From an uncultured Nesterenkonia sp. (GTDB lineage: Bacteria > Actinomycetota > Actinomycetes > Actinomycetales > Micrococcaceae), in assembly GCA_946222885.1 (NCBI GenBank), contig CAMIAK010000012.1, positions 4,585 to 68,584 on the forward strand: 64,000 nt of DNA. The letters are read 5' to 3'. The notes below the pieces were generated by a model, which saw only the letters and a program-made list of their open reading frames with translations, had not been told where the DNA came from and searched no databases. How positions within the stretch are numbered: the first letter of the stretch is position 1; each line of letters begins with the position of its first letter. This document shows positions 53,149-63,795 of this stretch, one piece after another. Made by a program: the position numbers and the translations under genes.

Positions 53149-53165
53149 GTTGCTCAATAAGCAAC
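53149..53165. promoter_or_regulatory. IclR operator GTTGCTCAATAAGCAAC (Rieske side)
   Basis: Exact reverse complement of the site at 52189-52205, and 26 bases before the ferredoxin start. A weaker relative, GTTGTGCATAGCAAAC, precedes it at 53130-53145. It lies between the divergent IclR and Rieske genes, so IclR may also autoregulate here. Confidence 0.82.
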
Positions 53166-53191
53166 ATAGCCCGAAGGGGTGGTGAACGCAA

Positions 53192-53536
53192 ATGAGTTTC
53201 AAGGCATGTTCGCTCCAGGACCTCACACCGGGTGAGGGCCTTCGCATCGACACGGTCAACCCGCCCATCGCCGTCTTCCTCACCGAGGAGGGCACCGTCC
53301 ACGCCCTCGACGACACCTGCACCCACCAGGACGCCTCGCTGGCGGCCGGCTGGGTGGAGGACTGCCGCGTGGAGTGCCCGCTGCACGAGTCCACCTTCTC
53401 CCTGACCACCGGCGCGGTGGACCAGCCTCCGGCCAAGCGCGGGGTCCGGGTCCACCAGGTGGAGCTCGACGGCGAGGACGTGCTGGTCGAGCTCTCCCAG
53501 GACGCGCCCAATCTGCCTCCGGGGGTGAGCGTCTGA
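53192..53536 (+). CDS. Rieske-type [2Fe-2S] ferredoxin
   Basis: A 114-residue ferredoxin with CTHQDASL and CPLHESTF, the paired Cys-x-His and Cys-x-x-His ligands of a Rieske cluster. It is of the electron-carrier class used by ring-hydroxylating dioxygenases. It would carry electrons from the adjacent FAD reductase to the oxygenase encoded third in the operon. Its stop overlaps the reductase ATG by one base. Confidence 0.9.
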   Translation: MSFKACSLQDLTPGEGLRIDTVNPPIAVFLTEEGTVHALDDTCTHQDASLAAGWVEDCRVECPLHESTFSLTTGAVDQPPAKRGVRVHQVELDGEDVLVELSQDAPNLPPGVSV

Positions 53537-54849
53537 TGGCGGCACAGGCGCCTGCCCCGGACCTCCGGGAGAACGTCCTGCCCCGCGAGGGGCACCTCCT
53601 GATCGTCGGCGCCGGGCTGGCGGCCTATCACACCGCCCGCGGCGTCAGGGGTCACGGGCACACCGGCCCCATCACCATCTTCGGCGAGGAGACCCGGCTG
53701 GCCTACGACCGCCCGGCGCTGAGCAAGGCCTATCTGACCGGGGCCGTGGCTGAGGAGGACCTCCTGCTCGATGACCCGGAGGACCCCTTGGAGGTCACCT
53801 GGGTCAGCGGGACCGCCGTGATCGCCCTCTCCGACGGCTCCTCGGCGGAGCGCCCCCTGGGCGTCCACACCGACGACGGCGCCTTCCACCCCGGCGACGC
53901 GGTGGTCATCACCACCGGCGCTCGGGCCCGCAGCCTTCCGGCGGCCAGCGCCTCCGGGGCGGGCTCCTCTGTGCGCCCCTATGTGCTGCGGACCATGGAG
54001 GACGCCCTGGCCCTGCGCGACACCGCTCTGCACGGAGCGGATGTGGCGGTGGTCGGCGGCGGGTTCCTCGCCCTGGAGGCCGCGGCCACCTGTGTGGAGC
54101 GCGGCGCCGGCTCCGTGACCGTGGCCGCCGGGGAGGAGTTCCCCGGCGCCAAGCGTCTGGGCAGGCCCGCCGGCGAGGCGATCCGCGCCGCACACGAGTC
54201 CCACGGGGTGCGGTTCGCCCCGCCCCACCGTGCCGAGGCCGTCCGCAGCCGCGGCGGCCGGGAGGGCGCCCGCCATGAGGTGCTACTGGCCGACGGCACC
54301 GCCGTCGTCGCCGACGTCGTCATCTGCGCCATCGGCGCCGAGCCGCGCACCGAATGGCTCGTGGACTCCGGGGTCACGCTGACCGCCGACGCCTCCGCGG
54401 TGCTCTGTGACGACACCGGCGCCACCGGCATTCCCGGGGTCTATGCCGCCGGTGACTGCGCCCAGTGGGCCTCCCACTCCTCGGGACTGAGGCCGGTGGG
54501 CCACTGGCAGGAGGCGGTGGAGGAGGCCGCCGTCGTCGCCGCCGCGCTGACCGGTGCTGATCCGGTGCCGCTGCAGGAGCCCTATTTCTGGTCCGATCAG
54601 TTCTCGCTGCGCATCCAGGGGGCCGGCCGCATCCACCGGGCGGACCAGCTGGAGATCGTGGACGGCTCCCCCGGGGAGCAGAACCTCCTGGTGCGCTATC
54701 TGCTCGGCGGCGAGGAGGTCGGGATCCTCGGCATCAACCGGCTGCGCGACGTCACCCGGTGGCGGAAGCAGCGCCGCATCCGGCCGCAGCCGCGGACCGA
54801 CGCCGCCGTCCAGACCGCACCAGCACACGCCGAAGGAGCCGCCGTATGA
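53536..54849 (+). CDS. FAD-dependent ferredoxin reductase
   Basis: A 437-residue flavoprotein with LLIVGAGLAAYHTARGVRGH (FAD), DVAVVGGGFLALEAAATCVE (NAD(P)H) and GVYAAGDCAQWA, the layout of the BphA4-type ferredoxin reductases, with the C-terminal reductase domain (LRIQGAGRIHRADQLEIVDG). It overlaps the preceding stop by one base and the oxygenase start by four, so the three are coupled. The usual betaine monooxygenase reductase GbcB is a different fold, which makes this set atypical. Confidence 0.87.
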   Translation: MAAQAPAPDLRENVLPREGHLLIVGAGLAAYHTARGVRGHGHTGPITIFGEETRLAYDRPALSKAYLTGAVAEEDLLLDDPEDPLEVTWVSGTAVIALSDGSSAERPLGVHTDDGAFHPGDAVVITTGARARSLPAASASGAGSSVRPYVLRTMEDALALRDTALHGADVAVVGGGFLALEAAATCVERGAGSVTVAAGEEFPGAKRLGRPAGEAIRAAHESHGVRFAPPHRAEAVRSRGGREGARHEVLLADGTAVVADVVICAIGAEPRTEWLVDSGVTLTADASAVLCDDTGATGIPGVYAAGDCAQWASHSSGLRPVGHWQEAVEEAAVVAAALTGADPVPLQEPYFWSDQFSLRIQGAGRIHRADQLEIVDGSPGEQNLLVRYLLGGEEVGILGINRLRDVTRWRKQRRIRPQPRTDAAVQTAPAHAEGAAV

Positions 54850-56006
54850 TCATCGACCACCTGGAGGAGCCGCTGCCCGGCTCCTCCCTCCGGCCCACAC
54901 CCTCCGGGGAGGCCTATACCGATCCGCAGATCTTCCGGCGCGAGCAGGCCGAGATCTTCGAGAAGATGTGGAACTGCGTGCTGCGTGCCGACTCCTTGGG
55001 ATCCCCTGGGGAATGGAGGACCATCACCGTCGGCCGCGAAGAGATCATCGTGGTGCGCAGCCGCAGAGAGGGCATCAAGGCGTACTTCAACGTCTGTGCC
55101 CACCGCGGGATGCGCATCTGCACCTCCGGGGAGGGGAAGAACAAGACCCTGCAGTGCGGCTACCACGCCTGGACCTACGCCCTGGAGGGGGACCTGGTCG
55201 CCGCGCCCAACCTGACCTCCATGCCGGATGTGGACCGCAGGGAATACGGGCTGAAGCCGGTGCACGTCCGGGAGTGGCTGGGCTACGTCTGGGTCTGTCT
55301 GGCCGAGGAGCCGCCGAACTTCGAGGAAGAGGTCCTCGGCGAGGTCCGCACCCGGTTCGGCGAGGTCGAGTCCATCGACAACTACGGCATCGAGAACCTC
55401 AGGCTCGGAGACACCAAGACCTATGATATGGCCGCCAACTGGAAGCTCATCATCGAGAACTTCATGGAGTGCTACCACTGCGCCACCATCCACCCCGAGC
55501 TCACCGAGGTCATCCCCGAGTTCGCCGACGGCCTGGCCTCCCAGCGAGCCAACGGCGAGGTGCACGGCTCGAACTTCGGCGAGGGCATCGAGGGCTTCAC
55601 CGTGGACGGCTCCGCCTCCGGCTTCGAGGGTCTGCCCAGCATCGCCCCGGACCAGGACCGCAAGTACTACGCGATCACGGTCAAGCCGCAGGTGTTCATC
55701 AACACCGTGCCGGACCATGTGATCATCCACCGGATGTTCCCGCTCTCCGAGTCCCGGACCGTTGTGGTCTGCGACTGGCTGTTCCTGCCCGAGGTGATCG
55801 AGCAGGGTATGCCTATCGAGAAGTCGGTGGAGCTCTTCCACCGGGTCAACCAGCAGGACTTCGAAGCCTGCGAGCTGACCCAGCCCTCCATGAGCTCCAA
55901 GGCCTACAGCGACGGCGGCGCACTGGTCCCCAGCGAGCACCACATCTCCGAGTTCCACCAGTGGTGGAACGAGACCCTGGGCCTGCAGGAGCGGGTCTCC
56001 GCCTAA
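54846..56006 (+). CDS. gbcA: Rieske oxygenase, probable glycine betaine monooxygenase
   Basis: A 386-residue oxygenase alpha subunit. CAHRGMRICTSG and CGYHAWTYALEG hold the Rieske ligands near residues 89-111, and ENFMECYHCATIHPELTEV the His pair (with a later Asp) that binds the mononuclear iron. It would oxidise glycine betaine to dimethylglycine and formaldehyde. The assignment leans on this motif set and on the dimethylglycine, sarcosine and serine genes around it; carnitine or choline-type amines are alternatives. Final component of a ferredoxin-reductase-oxygenase operon. Confidence 0.82.
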   Translation: MIIDHLEEPLPGSSLRPTPSGEAYTDPQIFRREQAEIFEKMWNCVLRADSLGSPGEWRTITVGREEIIVVRSRREGIKAYFNVCAHRGMRICTSGEGKNKTLQCGYHAWTYALEGDLVAAPNLTSMPDVDRREYGLKPVHVREWLGYVWVCLAEEPPNFEEEVLGEVRTRFGEVESIDNYGIENLRLGDTKTYDMAANWKLIIENFMECYHCATIHPELTEVIPEFADGLASQRANGEVHGSNFGEGIEGFTVDGSASGFEGLPSIAPDQDRKYYAITVKPQVFINTVPDHVIIHRMFPLSESRTVVVCDWLFLPEVIEQGMPIEKSVELFHRVNQQDFEACELTQPSMSSKAYSDGGALVPSEHHISEFHQWWNETLGLQERVSA

Positions 56007-56015
56007 GCTGTGACC

Positions 56016-57443
<1,428 letters not shown>

Positions 57444-57449
57444 GGCCCC

Positions 57450-58370
57450 CTATCGGGTGACGTCGATGATGACCTTGCCGGAGGAACCCTCCATGTTGCG
57501 GCGCATGGCCTCGGCGGCCTGCTCCAGCGGGTAGGTGCTGTCGATCTCGACGGACAGTTTGCCTTCAGCAATCTTGCTCAGCAGGTGTTCCAGCCGGACG
57601 GCGTCGGGACGGACCCAGATCAGCTGTCCGCCGTGCTCCAGGAAGCCGCCGTCCAGGATGGAGGCCAGGCGTCCGCCCTGGGTCAGCACGGCCCGGGACT
57701 GCTCCAGCACCTCGCCGGCGAAGTCCGCCACGGCGGTCACACCCTCCGGGGCGATCTCGCGGACCCGGTCCTCCAGGCCCTCGCCGTAGGTCACAGGAGC
57801 GGCGCCGACGGCACGCAGCTTCTCGTGGTTCCTCTCGGAGGCGGTGCCGATGACGGTGGCTCCTGCCTCCACGGCCAGCTGAGCGGCGATGTGGCCCACT
57901 CCGCCGGAGGCCGCGTGGATCAGCAGGGTGTCCTGGGAGCTGAGCTCCAGCTGCTCCAGGGTCCGCAGCGCGGTCAGGCCGGCCAGCGGCAGACCGGCGG
58001 CCTGGACGAAGTCCACACCCTCGGGGATGCGGGCCACATCGGCAGCACGCAGGGAGACGTACTCGGCGTAGGTTCCCCCGTGGACGAAGTCCTTGCGGGC
58101 ATAGGCCGCCACACGGTCACCGGGGGAGAACTCAGGGACGTCCATGCCCACCTCTTCGATGACCCCGGCGACGTCCCAGCCCGGCACCACTGGGAAGACG
58201 ACGTCGAGCAGCGGGTCCAGATAGCCCTGCATGAGCTTCCAGTCCACAGGGTTCACCGCGGCACGCTCCACTCTGATGAGCACGGAGCCGGGGGCGACCT
58301 TCGGTCTCGGCTGCTCGGTCGGCTCGAGCGCTTCCGGTACGCCGTATTCGCTGTAGGTCATCGCACGCAT
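57450..58370 (-). CDS. NADP-dependent oxidoreductase (medium-chain, quinone-oxidoreductase-like)
   Basis: A 306-residue zinc-free medium-chain reductase: MRAMTYSEYGVPEALEPTEQ, VNPVDWKLMQGYLDPLL, then the NADP loop HAASGGVGHIAAQLAVEAGA. I use ATG 58370, the family's usual start; the frame upstream overlaps the divergent gene. Convergent with the serine dehydratase at 7 bases, and divergent from the aldo/keto reductase. Substrate unknown. Confidence 0.85.
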   Translation of the reverse strand: MRAMTYSEYGVPEALEPTEQPRPKVAPGSVLIRVERAAVNPVDWKLMQGYLDPLLDVVFPVVPGWDVAGVIEEVGMDVPEFSPGDRVAAYARKDFVHGGTYAEYVSLRAADVARIPEGVDFVQAAGLPLAGLTALRTLEQLELSSQDTLLIHAASGGVGHIAAQLAVEAGATVIGTASERNHEKLRAVGAAPVTYGEGLEDRVREIAPEGVTAVADFAGEVLEQSRAVLTQGGRLASILDGGFLEHGGQLIWVRPDAVRLEHLLSKIAEGKLSVEIDSTYPLEQAAEAMRRNMEGSSGKVIIDVTR

Positions 58371-58440
58371 ATCTGCTCGAACGCACTGCCGGCCGGCTGC
58401 ATTCCGTCCCCCGGAGAGGGAGCCGCTATAAGGTCGGGGT

Positions 58441-59376
58441 ATGCAGAGATTCGAGATGCCGCAGACCGGGATCACCGCACCCCAGGTGGTGCTGGGGATG
58501 ATGAGGATCGCCGAGAAGTCCGATGAGCAGATCCGGGCCCTGGTGGGGGCCGCCCGCGAGGCCGGCGTCGACTTCTTCGACCATGCCGACATCTACGGGC
58601 CCGGGCTGAGCACCCATGCCTGCGAGCGCCGCTTCGCCGAGGCCATGCGGCTCAGCTCCGCAGAGCGGGAGCAGGTCACCCTGCAGACCAAAGTCGGGAT
58701 CGTGAAGGACGGTCCGCACTACGACTTCTCCTACGAGCACATCGTCGGCTCGGCCGAGGGATCGCTGCGCGCACTCGGCACAGACTATGTGGACATCCTG
58801 CTGCTGCACCGCCCGGACCCGCTGGTGGAGCCGGAGGAGGTCGCCCGGGCCTTCGACCACCTGGCCTCCTCAGGAAAGGTGCGGCACTTCGGGGTCTCCA
58901 ATCACACTCCGGCGCAGATGGATCTGCTGAGCGCGGCGATCTCCCAGCCGCTGGTGGTCAACCAGATGCAGCTCTCCCTGCCCCACGCAGCCGTCCTCAC
59001 CGAGGGCATCCAGGCCAACACTCTGGGCGCAGCGGCGCACGTGTCCCCCGACGGCGCCGGGACTGTGGAGCACTGCCGGCGGAACGGGATCACCATGCAG
59101 GCCTGGTCCCCGTACCAGTCGCCCTCGGGCGTCTTCGTCGGGAATCCGGACTATCCGGAGCTGAACCGGGTGCTGGAGCGCCTGGCCGGGGAGCATGGCG
59201 TCACGCCCACCGGGATCGCGACGGCGTGGCTGACCCGGCACCCCGCACAGATCCAGGTGGTGCTGGGCACCACCCAGCCGTCCCGGGTGCAGGAGGCCGT
59301 GGACGGCGCCGGCGTGCGGCTGAGCCGGGCGGAGTGGTTCGAGCTGCTGCGCGCGGCCGGGCACCCGGTGCCCTGA
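58441..59376 (+). CDS. Aldo/keto reductase (YdhF-like)
   Basis: A 311-residue TIM-barrel reductase. The catalytic Asp and Tyr are in FFDHADIYGPGLS, the Lys in LQTKVGI and the His in LLLHRPDPL; RHFGVSNHTPAQM and AWSPYQSPSG are later strands. A TATAAG box at 58428 lies only eight bases before the ATG, so the transcript may be leaderless. Substrate unknown. Confidence 0.88.
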   Translation: MQRFEMPQTGITAPQVVLGMMRIAEKSDEQIRALVGAAREAGVDFFDHADIYGPGLSTHACERRFAEAMRLSSAEREQVTLQTKVGIVKDGPHYDFSYEHIVGSAEGSLRALGTDYVDILLLHRPDPLVEPEEVARAFDHLASSGKVRHFGVSNHTPAQMDLLSAAISQPLVVNQMQLSLPHAAVLTEGIQANTLGAAAHVSPDGAGTVEHCRRNGITMQAWSPYQSPSGVFVGNPDYPELNRVLERLAGEHGVTPTGIATAWLTRHPAQIQVVLGTTQPSRVQEAVDGAGVRLSRAEWFELLRAAGHPVP

Positions 59377-59389
59377 GCAGGCTGAGGCG

Positions 59390-60085
59390 CTATACCTCGG
59401 CGCCGGCTGCCTTCAGCGGCAGGCGCGCAGCGATCTCCTGCCGGAGCTCCTCGGCCGTGCTGACGATTGAGGCAGCACCTTCCTGCTGCAGCTCGCCGTC
59501 GGGCGCGTAGCCCCAGGTCACACCGATGCAGGGCATCCCATGGCGGGCCGCGCCCTCGACGTCGAACTTCCGGTCCCCCACCATCACTGCGGTGAGCTCC
59601 GCCCCTGCCTCCAGCGGCAGCCGTTCCAGGGCGGAGGCGATGATCGGGCCCTTGCTGTGGTGCGGCACCGACTCGTCCGGGTCGGAGCCGGAGACGACGT
59701 CGAAGTCTTCCAGGAGGCCCTGGATCTCCAGCAGCCGGACAGCCTGGGGCTCCGGCTTGGAGGTCGCCACGGCCAGCAGCGCGCCCTCCTTCCGCAGCGA
59801 CTCCAACAGCTCGCGGATGCCGGGGTAGACCTCGCTGGCGGCCATGCCCTCACGCATGTACCCCTCGCGGTAGTGCTCGATGAGCTTGGGGATGAGCTCC
59901 TCGGTCACCCCGGGGAGCACTTTCAGGCTCGCGGCCAGCGGCGGGCCGATGAAGCTCTTCAGCGCCTGCTCGTCCGGGACGTCGACCCCGTGGGCCTCCA
60001 GGGCCGCGGAGAGGCCTCCGGTGATCGCCCCGGCAGGGTCCACCAGCGTACCGTCCAGATCGAAGATCACAACAGGAGAAGTCAC
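59390..60085 (-). CDS. HAD family hydrolase (phosphoglycolate phosphatase-like)
   Basis: A 231-residue phosphatase. VIFDLDGTLVDPAG carries the nucleophile and acid Asp, VATSKPEPQAV the second motif, and VMVGDRKFDVEGA the metal Asp pair; a helical cap spans about 20-85. I start at GTG 60085, which begins the HAD domain. The frame is open far upstream only as an antisense shadow of the antiporter gene. The substrate (phosphoglycolate or other phosphate) is not known. Confidence 0.86.
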   Translation of the reverse strand: MTSPVVIFDLDGTLVDPAGAITGGLSAALEAHGVDVPDEQALKSFIGPPLAASLKVLPGVTEELIPKLIEHYREGYMREGMAASEVYPGIRELLESLRKEGALLAVATSKPEPQAVRLLEIQGLLEDFDVVSGSDPDESVPHHSKGPIIASALERLPLEAGAELTAVMVGDRKFDVEGAARHGMPCIGVTWGYAPDGELQQEGAASIVSTAEELRQEIAARLPLKAAGAEV

Positions 60086-60178
60086 CGTCCCATCCTGCCA
60101 CGCCGACGCGGCACGCCCTGCCCGCGCACGGTAGGATGAGCCGGCATTTCTCCCCCGCAGGCCCTCCCGAAAGGCATC

Positions 60179-61759
60179 ATGAGCGACCTCACGACGTCGT
60201 ACCCGCTGCTGACCCTGGTGCCGCCGGTGCTGGCGCTGACCCTGGTGATCCTCACCCGGAAGGTGCTGATCAGTCTGGGATCCGGAGTGGTCGCCGCGGC
60301 CCTGCTGATCCATGACCTGGACCCGCTGGCCACACTGCACGGCGTCTGGGACGCCTTCGCTGCCATCTTCTGGGAGGACGGGGCGGTCAACACCTGGTCG
60401 GTCTACATCCTGATCTTCCTGCTGCTGCTCGGGGTGCTCGCCGCGTTCATCCTGATGTCCGGGGGCACCACGGCCTTCGCCCTGTGGGCGATGCGCCGGA
60501 TCCGGAGGCGCCCCGGCTCCATGTTCCTGCCGGCGATCCTGGGCATCGTCATCTTCATCGACGACTACTTCAACGCCCTCGCCGTCGGGCAGATCTCCCG
60601 GCCGGTCACCGACCAGCACCGGGTCTCCCGCGCCAAGCTGGCCTACATCATCGACTCCACCTCGGCTCCGGTGTCTGTGCTCTCCCCGTTCTCCAGCTGG
60701 GGCGCCTACATCATGGGCATCTTCGTGCCGATCATCGCGGCCTCCTCGCTGACGATGAGCAGCGTCCAAGCCTTCCTGGGGGCCGCCGTCGCGAACTACT
60801 ACGCCATCGCCGCCGCCCTGCTGGTGTGGCTGGTCATCATCTTCCGGATCGACGTCGGGGCCATGCGGAAGGAGGAGCGCCGGGCCCTGGCCGAGGGGCA
60901 CCTCTTCGACCCCTCCGAGGACGTGCCCGGCCAGCTCTCCGATGACCTCCCGGTCCATGATCCGGGGGCCCGGCGGGCGCTGATCGTCCCCTTCGCCCTG
61001 CTGGTGCCCGGCGTCTTCGCCGGGATCCTCTGGACGGGTCGCTCCGCCGCGGGCAGCTGGGACCTCTTCGAGATCCTCGCCGAGACCGATGCCAGCACCG
61101 CACTGCTGATCGGCGGACTGCTGGGGCTGGCCTCCGCGATCTGGTACTACCTGCGCAACACCCGGAAGAACCCGGAGTTCGTCTCCTCCACCTTCGCCCG
61201 CGGCTGGACCGAAGGCATCAAGTCCATGCTGCCGGCCATCGCGATCCTCATCCCGGCGTGGATGCTGGGCGACCTCATCGGCCAGCTCGGCACCGGCGAC
61301 TACCTCGGTGAGCTCGTGGAGGCCTCGGAGATCTCCGCCGGCTGGCTGGTCCCGGTGGTGTTCCTGATCGCCGCGGCGATGTCCTTCGCCACCGGCACCT
61401 CCTGGGGGTCCTTCGGCCTGCTGCTGCCCATCGCCGGCGGCATCATCAACTCCATGGACCAGCCGGACCTCCTGCTGCCCGCCCTGGGCGCAGTGCTGGC
61501 CGGCGCGGTGGCCGGCGACCACGCCTCCCCCATCTCGGACACCACGATCCTCTCGGCCACCGGCTCCAGCTGCAACGTCATCACCCATGTGATCACCCAG
61601 CTTCCCTACGTCCTCGCCGCCGCAGCCTGCGCCGCCCTGGGCTATGTGGCGCTGGCGCTGAGCGGCAGCGTGCTGCTGGGACTGGCCGTGGTCGGCATCG
61701 CGCTGGTGCTGTTCACCGCCGTCATGAAGGCGACCACGACGCCGGTCGCGCAGGAGTAG
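60179..61759 (+). CDS. NhaC-type Na+/H+ antiporter family protein
   Basis: A 526-residue protein with about 12 membrane helices. VIFIDDYFNALAVGQISRPV, then IDSTSAPVSVLSPFSSWGAY, and AGDHASPISDTTILSATGSS are the conserved helices and loops of the NhaC/ion-transporter superfamily. It exchanges Na+ or a small solute for protons. ATG 60179 starts the first helix. Halotolerance would fit with the betaine locus, but this is inference. Confidence 0.87.
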   Translation: MSDLTTSYPLLTLVPPVLALTLVILTRKVLISLGSGVVAAALLIHDLDPLATLHGVWDAFAAIFWEDGAVNTWSVYILIFLLLLGVLAAFILMSGGTTAFALWAMRRIRRRPGSMFLPAILGIVIFIDDYFNALAVGQISRPVTDQHRVSRAKLAYIIDSTSAPVSVLSPFSSWGAYIMGIFVPIIAASSLTMSSVQAFLGAAVANYYAIAAALLVWLVIIFRIDVGAMRKEERRALAEGHLFDPSEDVPGQLSDDLPVHDPGARRALIVPFALLVPGVFAGILWTGRSAAGSWDLFEILAETDASTALLIGGLLGLASAIWYYLRNTRKNPEFVSSTFARGWTEGIKSMLPAIAILIPAWMLGDLIGQLGTGDYLGELVEASEISAGWLVPVVFLIAAAMSFATGTSWGSFGLLLPIAGGIINSMDQPDLLLPALGAVLAGAVAGDHASPISDTTILSATGSSCNVITHVITQLPYVLAAAACAALGYVALALSGSVLLGLAVVGIALVLFTAVMKATTTPVAQE

Positions 61760-61777
61760 GCCGCGGAGCCGGAGTGA

Positions 61778-62974
61778 TCATACGGTCTCTTCGCTCGGTG
61801 CGGCGATGGCGGCCAGCACGACGTCACGCAGCCGAAGGTCCTCCGGGCTGAGCCCCGCAATCACTTCCTGGAGGGTGACCGTGGTCGGCAGCACCAGATC
61901 GATGCCTCCTGCCGGGCCATGACGGCTGACGAACACCGTCGAATAGTCAGGAGCCTCCGGAACAGAGAGCGCTCGGGCCACCTCGACCACTGCGGTAGGC
62001 CCGAACTCCAGGTGCACGAAGGGACGCCCGTCGGCGCGCTTCAGGGTCACACACCACTCCCACTGCCCCACCAGTCGCGCCGAGACGTCCTTCACCCGGC
62101 CGACGTCGAGCTCGGCGTTGACCTGATCCGTAAGGATGGCTCGTCCATAGTTCCGCAGGCCGGACTTCACCTTCCCCAGCACCTTGCGGCTCTCCTCAAA
62201 CTGGTGACGGGCGTGCTCGGCCACCAGATCGGCGAACTCCTCGGCGGCCCGCGCCTGGGGTCGGTGCCCGTAGCGCGCCGACTCTCCGGTCTCACACATC
62301 ATGCGGATGAAGGCGAGCTGGTCGTCGAGGTTCACGGCGGAGGGTCCTTCCACGAAGTGTTGGTGCATCTGCTGCAGAAAGAAGTTCTGCTCACGGTGCC
62401 GACGACGCCAGGCTCGATCTGCAACGATGTGCTCGTTGAGATCCTGGAGCAGATCAGCATAGGTAAGGACCACGGCTTGGTCCCAGCCGTCACGCTGGCG
62501 ATCCGGCACATGGCGCAGGCACAGGAGTACGACGGCGGCACGGCGTCCAGGGCCCCGGGCGTGGGCCAGATACCGGTGGTAATCATGACCGTGCCCGTCG
62601 GAGGTCCCGTAGTTCTCCACGGCGAGGGCGGCGTCCGCCCTGGTCAGCAGGAGGTCGGCGATGTCCTGACCGACGTCGACGTCGTCTTCGCCCTGAGTGT
62701 TGACTTCCTGGGCCACCTGGTAGCCGGCACTCGGCAGGCGTTCTGCCTCCGGCAGAGCCGCGTTGACCCGGGCGAGGAAGATCCGTTGGAAGGCATCGCC
62801 GAGCTCGTGGGTGGCGCTGGGGTCCAGCAGCCAGGCGAAGACGTTGGACAGCTGCTTCTCGTGCGTGCCATGGTGCATCACCCGGAACACGTTGAAATCC
62901 TCGGCCAGGCTCCGGGACAGTGCGGGCAGCAGAGCCGTGACGAATCCGTCCATCTCGCTGCCGACTGAAGTCAT
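61778..62974 (-). CDS. PD-(D/E)XK nuclease-like protein
   Basis: A 398-residue protein. MHHGTHEKQLSNVFAWLLDP opens a region typical of PD-(D/E)XK family proteins, and DIADLLLTRADAALAVENYG supplies the D...E-x-(Y) core near residues 105-125; the usual Lys is Tyr here, so catalysis is uncertain. The rest is helical with a beta-rich end. I do not know a function. It lies near the insertion sequences at the window edge, in a less conserved stretch. Confidence 0.6.
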   Translation of the reverse strand: MTSVGSEMDGFVTALLPALSRSLAEDFNVFRVMHHGTHEKQLSNVFAWLLDPSATHELGDAFQRIFLARVNAALPEAERLPSAGYQVAQEVNTQGEDDVDVGQDIADLLLTRADAALAVENYGTSDGHGHDYHRYLAHARGPGRRAAVVLLCLRHVPDRQRDGWDQAVVLTYADLLQDLNEHIVADRAWRRRHREQNFFLQQMHQHFVEGPSAVNLDDQLAFIRMMCETGESARYGHRPQARAAEEFADLVAEHARHQFEESRKVLGKVKSGLRNYGRAILTDQVNAELDVGRVKDVSARLVGQWEWCVTLKRADGRPFVHLEFGPTAVVEVARALSVPEAPDYSTVFVSRHGPAGGIDLVLPTTVTLQEVIAGLSPEDLRLRDVVLAAIAAPSEETV

Positions 62975-63013
62975 GCCTTCACCCTATCGAGACCGCCTCA
63001 GATGCCGTCGGGC

Positions 63014-63196
63014 TCAGACCCCCAGGTTCCGGCGCGAGGCCTCTGCCTGCTTCTGCACGAGGTCTGCGGAACTCGGCTTCTGAGGTGAGGAGGGCACACC
63101 GGTCTTTGTAGCCTTCAGTCCGACCAGAACCTCAGTCGGTGGATGAATACCTTGGCTTCGTTGGAGGGGCCACCTCGAAGCAGGCTTCCGGGACAC
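63014..63196 (-). CDS. Short hypothetical frame or fragment
   Basis: A 60-residue frame from 63196 to 63014 with a lysine- and proline-rich C-terminal half (GVPSSPQKPSSADLVQKQ, then AEASRRNLGV). It reads like the end of a longer protein, and upstream there is no matching start. I keep it only as a possible remnant; the 262-base gap between the neighbours otherwise holds nothing I can support. Confidence 0.25.
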   Translation of the reverse strand: MSRKPASRWPLQRSQGIHPPTEVLVGLKATKTGVPSSPQKPSSADLVQKQAEASRRNLGV

Positions 63197-63236
63197 AAAC
63201 AGCTGTGCCGGGATACCTCTCGGGGCACCGAGATGA

Positions 63237-63788
63237 TCAGGCGGAGTTCACCACTCGCCGATGACGCGAGTCAACGCGGCGTCTGACTCCAAGGAGTCGC
63301 CTTGCCTCATTCACGTAGTCATCCAGGGCTTCGGAATACCGATCAAGAAACTTCTCTGCTTCCGCTCCACGGAAGATTCCATCTGTGCTTATTTGACGTG
63401 CTACTTCGTTCATATACTCATGGAGCGCCTTGTCGAAACTCTCGTAGGAATCGACCACCCTTTGCGATCCGATCACCGACACTCGACCGCGCATTCGTCT
63501 CATCTCCTGCTCAAGCTCCATCGCGCGGCCAACAGCTTCGGCCGCGCGGGCATCAGACTCCGGGTCCAACCCGCCAAACGGGGCGTTCGATGTGTACGTT
63601 CTCATCGCATCTTCCATTTGATATGCCCGGTCAAGCGACTCCAAGATAATCTCTCGCTTCAGTTCACCGAGTCGCTTGCTCTTTTCGTTGCTTCTGCTTA
63701 GCAAACCACCGATGAGAACTCCACCTAGCGCGGAGGTGAGCGGAAGAAGCGCAGGCAGAATTTCTGTCAGGGACACGAAAAAAGTCAT
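63237..63788 (-). CDS. Membrane-anchored hypothetical protein
   Basis: A 183-residue protein. Residues 1-32 (MTFFVSLTEILPALLPLTSA, then LGGVLIGGLLS) form one membrane segment; the remainder is charged and helical, with coiled-coil character from about 35 to 105 (LKREIILESLDRAYQMEDA). Its base composition is lower in G+C than the rest of the window, as in transferred DNA. It is not a family I recognise. It lies between a PD-(D/E)XK-like gene and insertion-sequence remains. Confidence 0.6.
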   Translation of the reverse strand: MTFFVSLTEILPALLPLTSALGGVLIGGLLSRSNEKSKRLGELKREIILESLDRAYQMEDAMRTYTSNAPFGGLDPESDARAAEAVGRAMELEQEMRRMRGRVSVIGSQRVVDSYESFDKALHEYMNEVARQISTDGIFRGAEAEKFLDRYSEALDDYVNEARRLLGVRRRVDSRHRRVVNSA

Positions 63789-63795
63789 ACCCTAA

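Noticed and set aside
53191..53191. Glycine riboswitch before the betaine or sarcosine genes
   Set aside because: The intergenic regions are too short and no tandem aptamer-like structure is visible; the palindromes explain the regulation.
60086..61588. Minus-strand extension of the HAD hydrolase frame
   Set aside because: It is opposite the NhaC-type antiporter gene, whose membrane helices are clear; the HAD domain begins at 60085.
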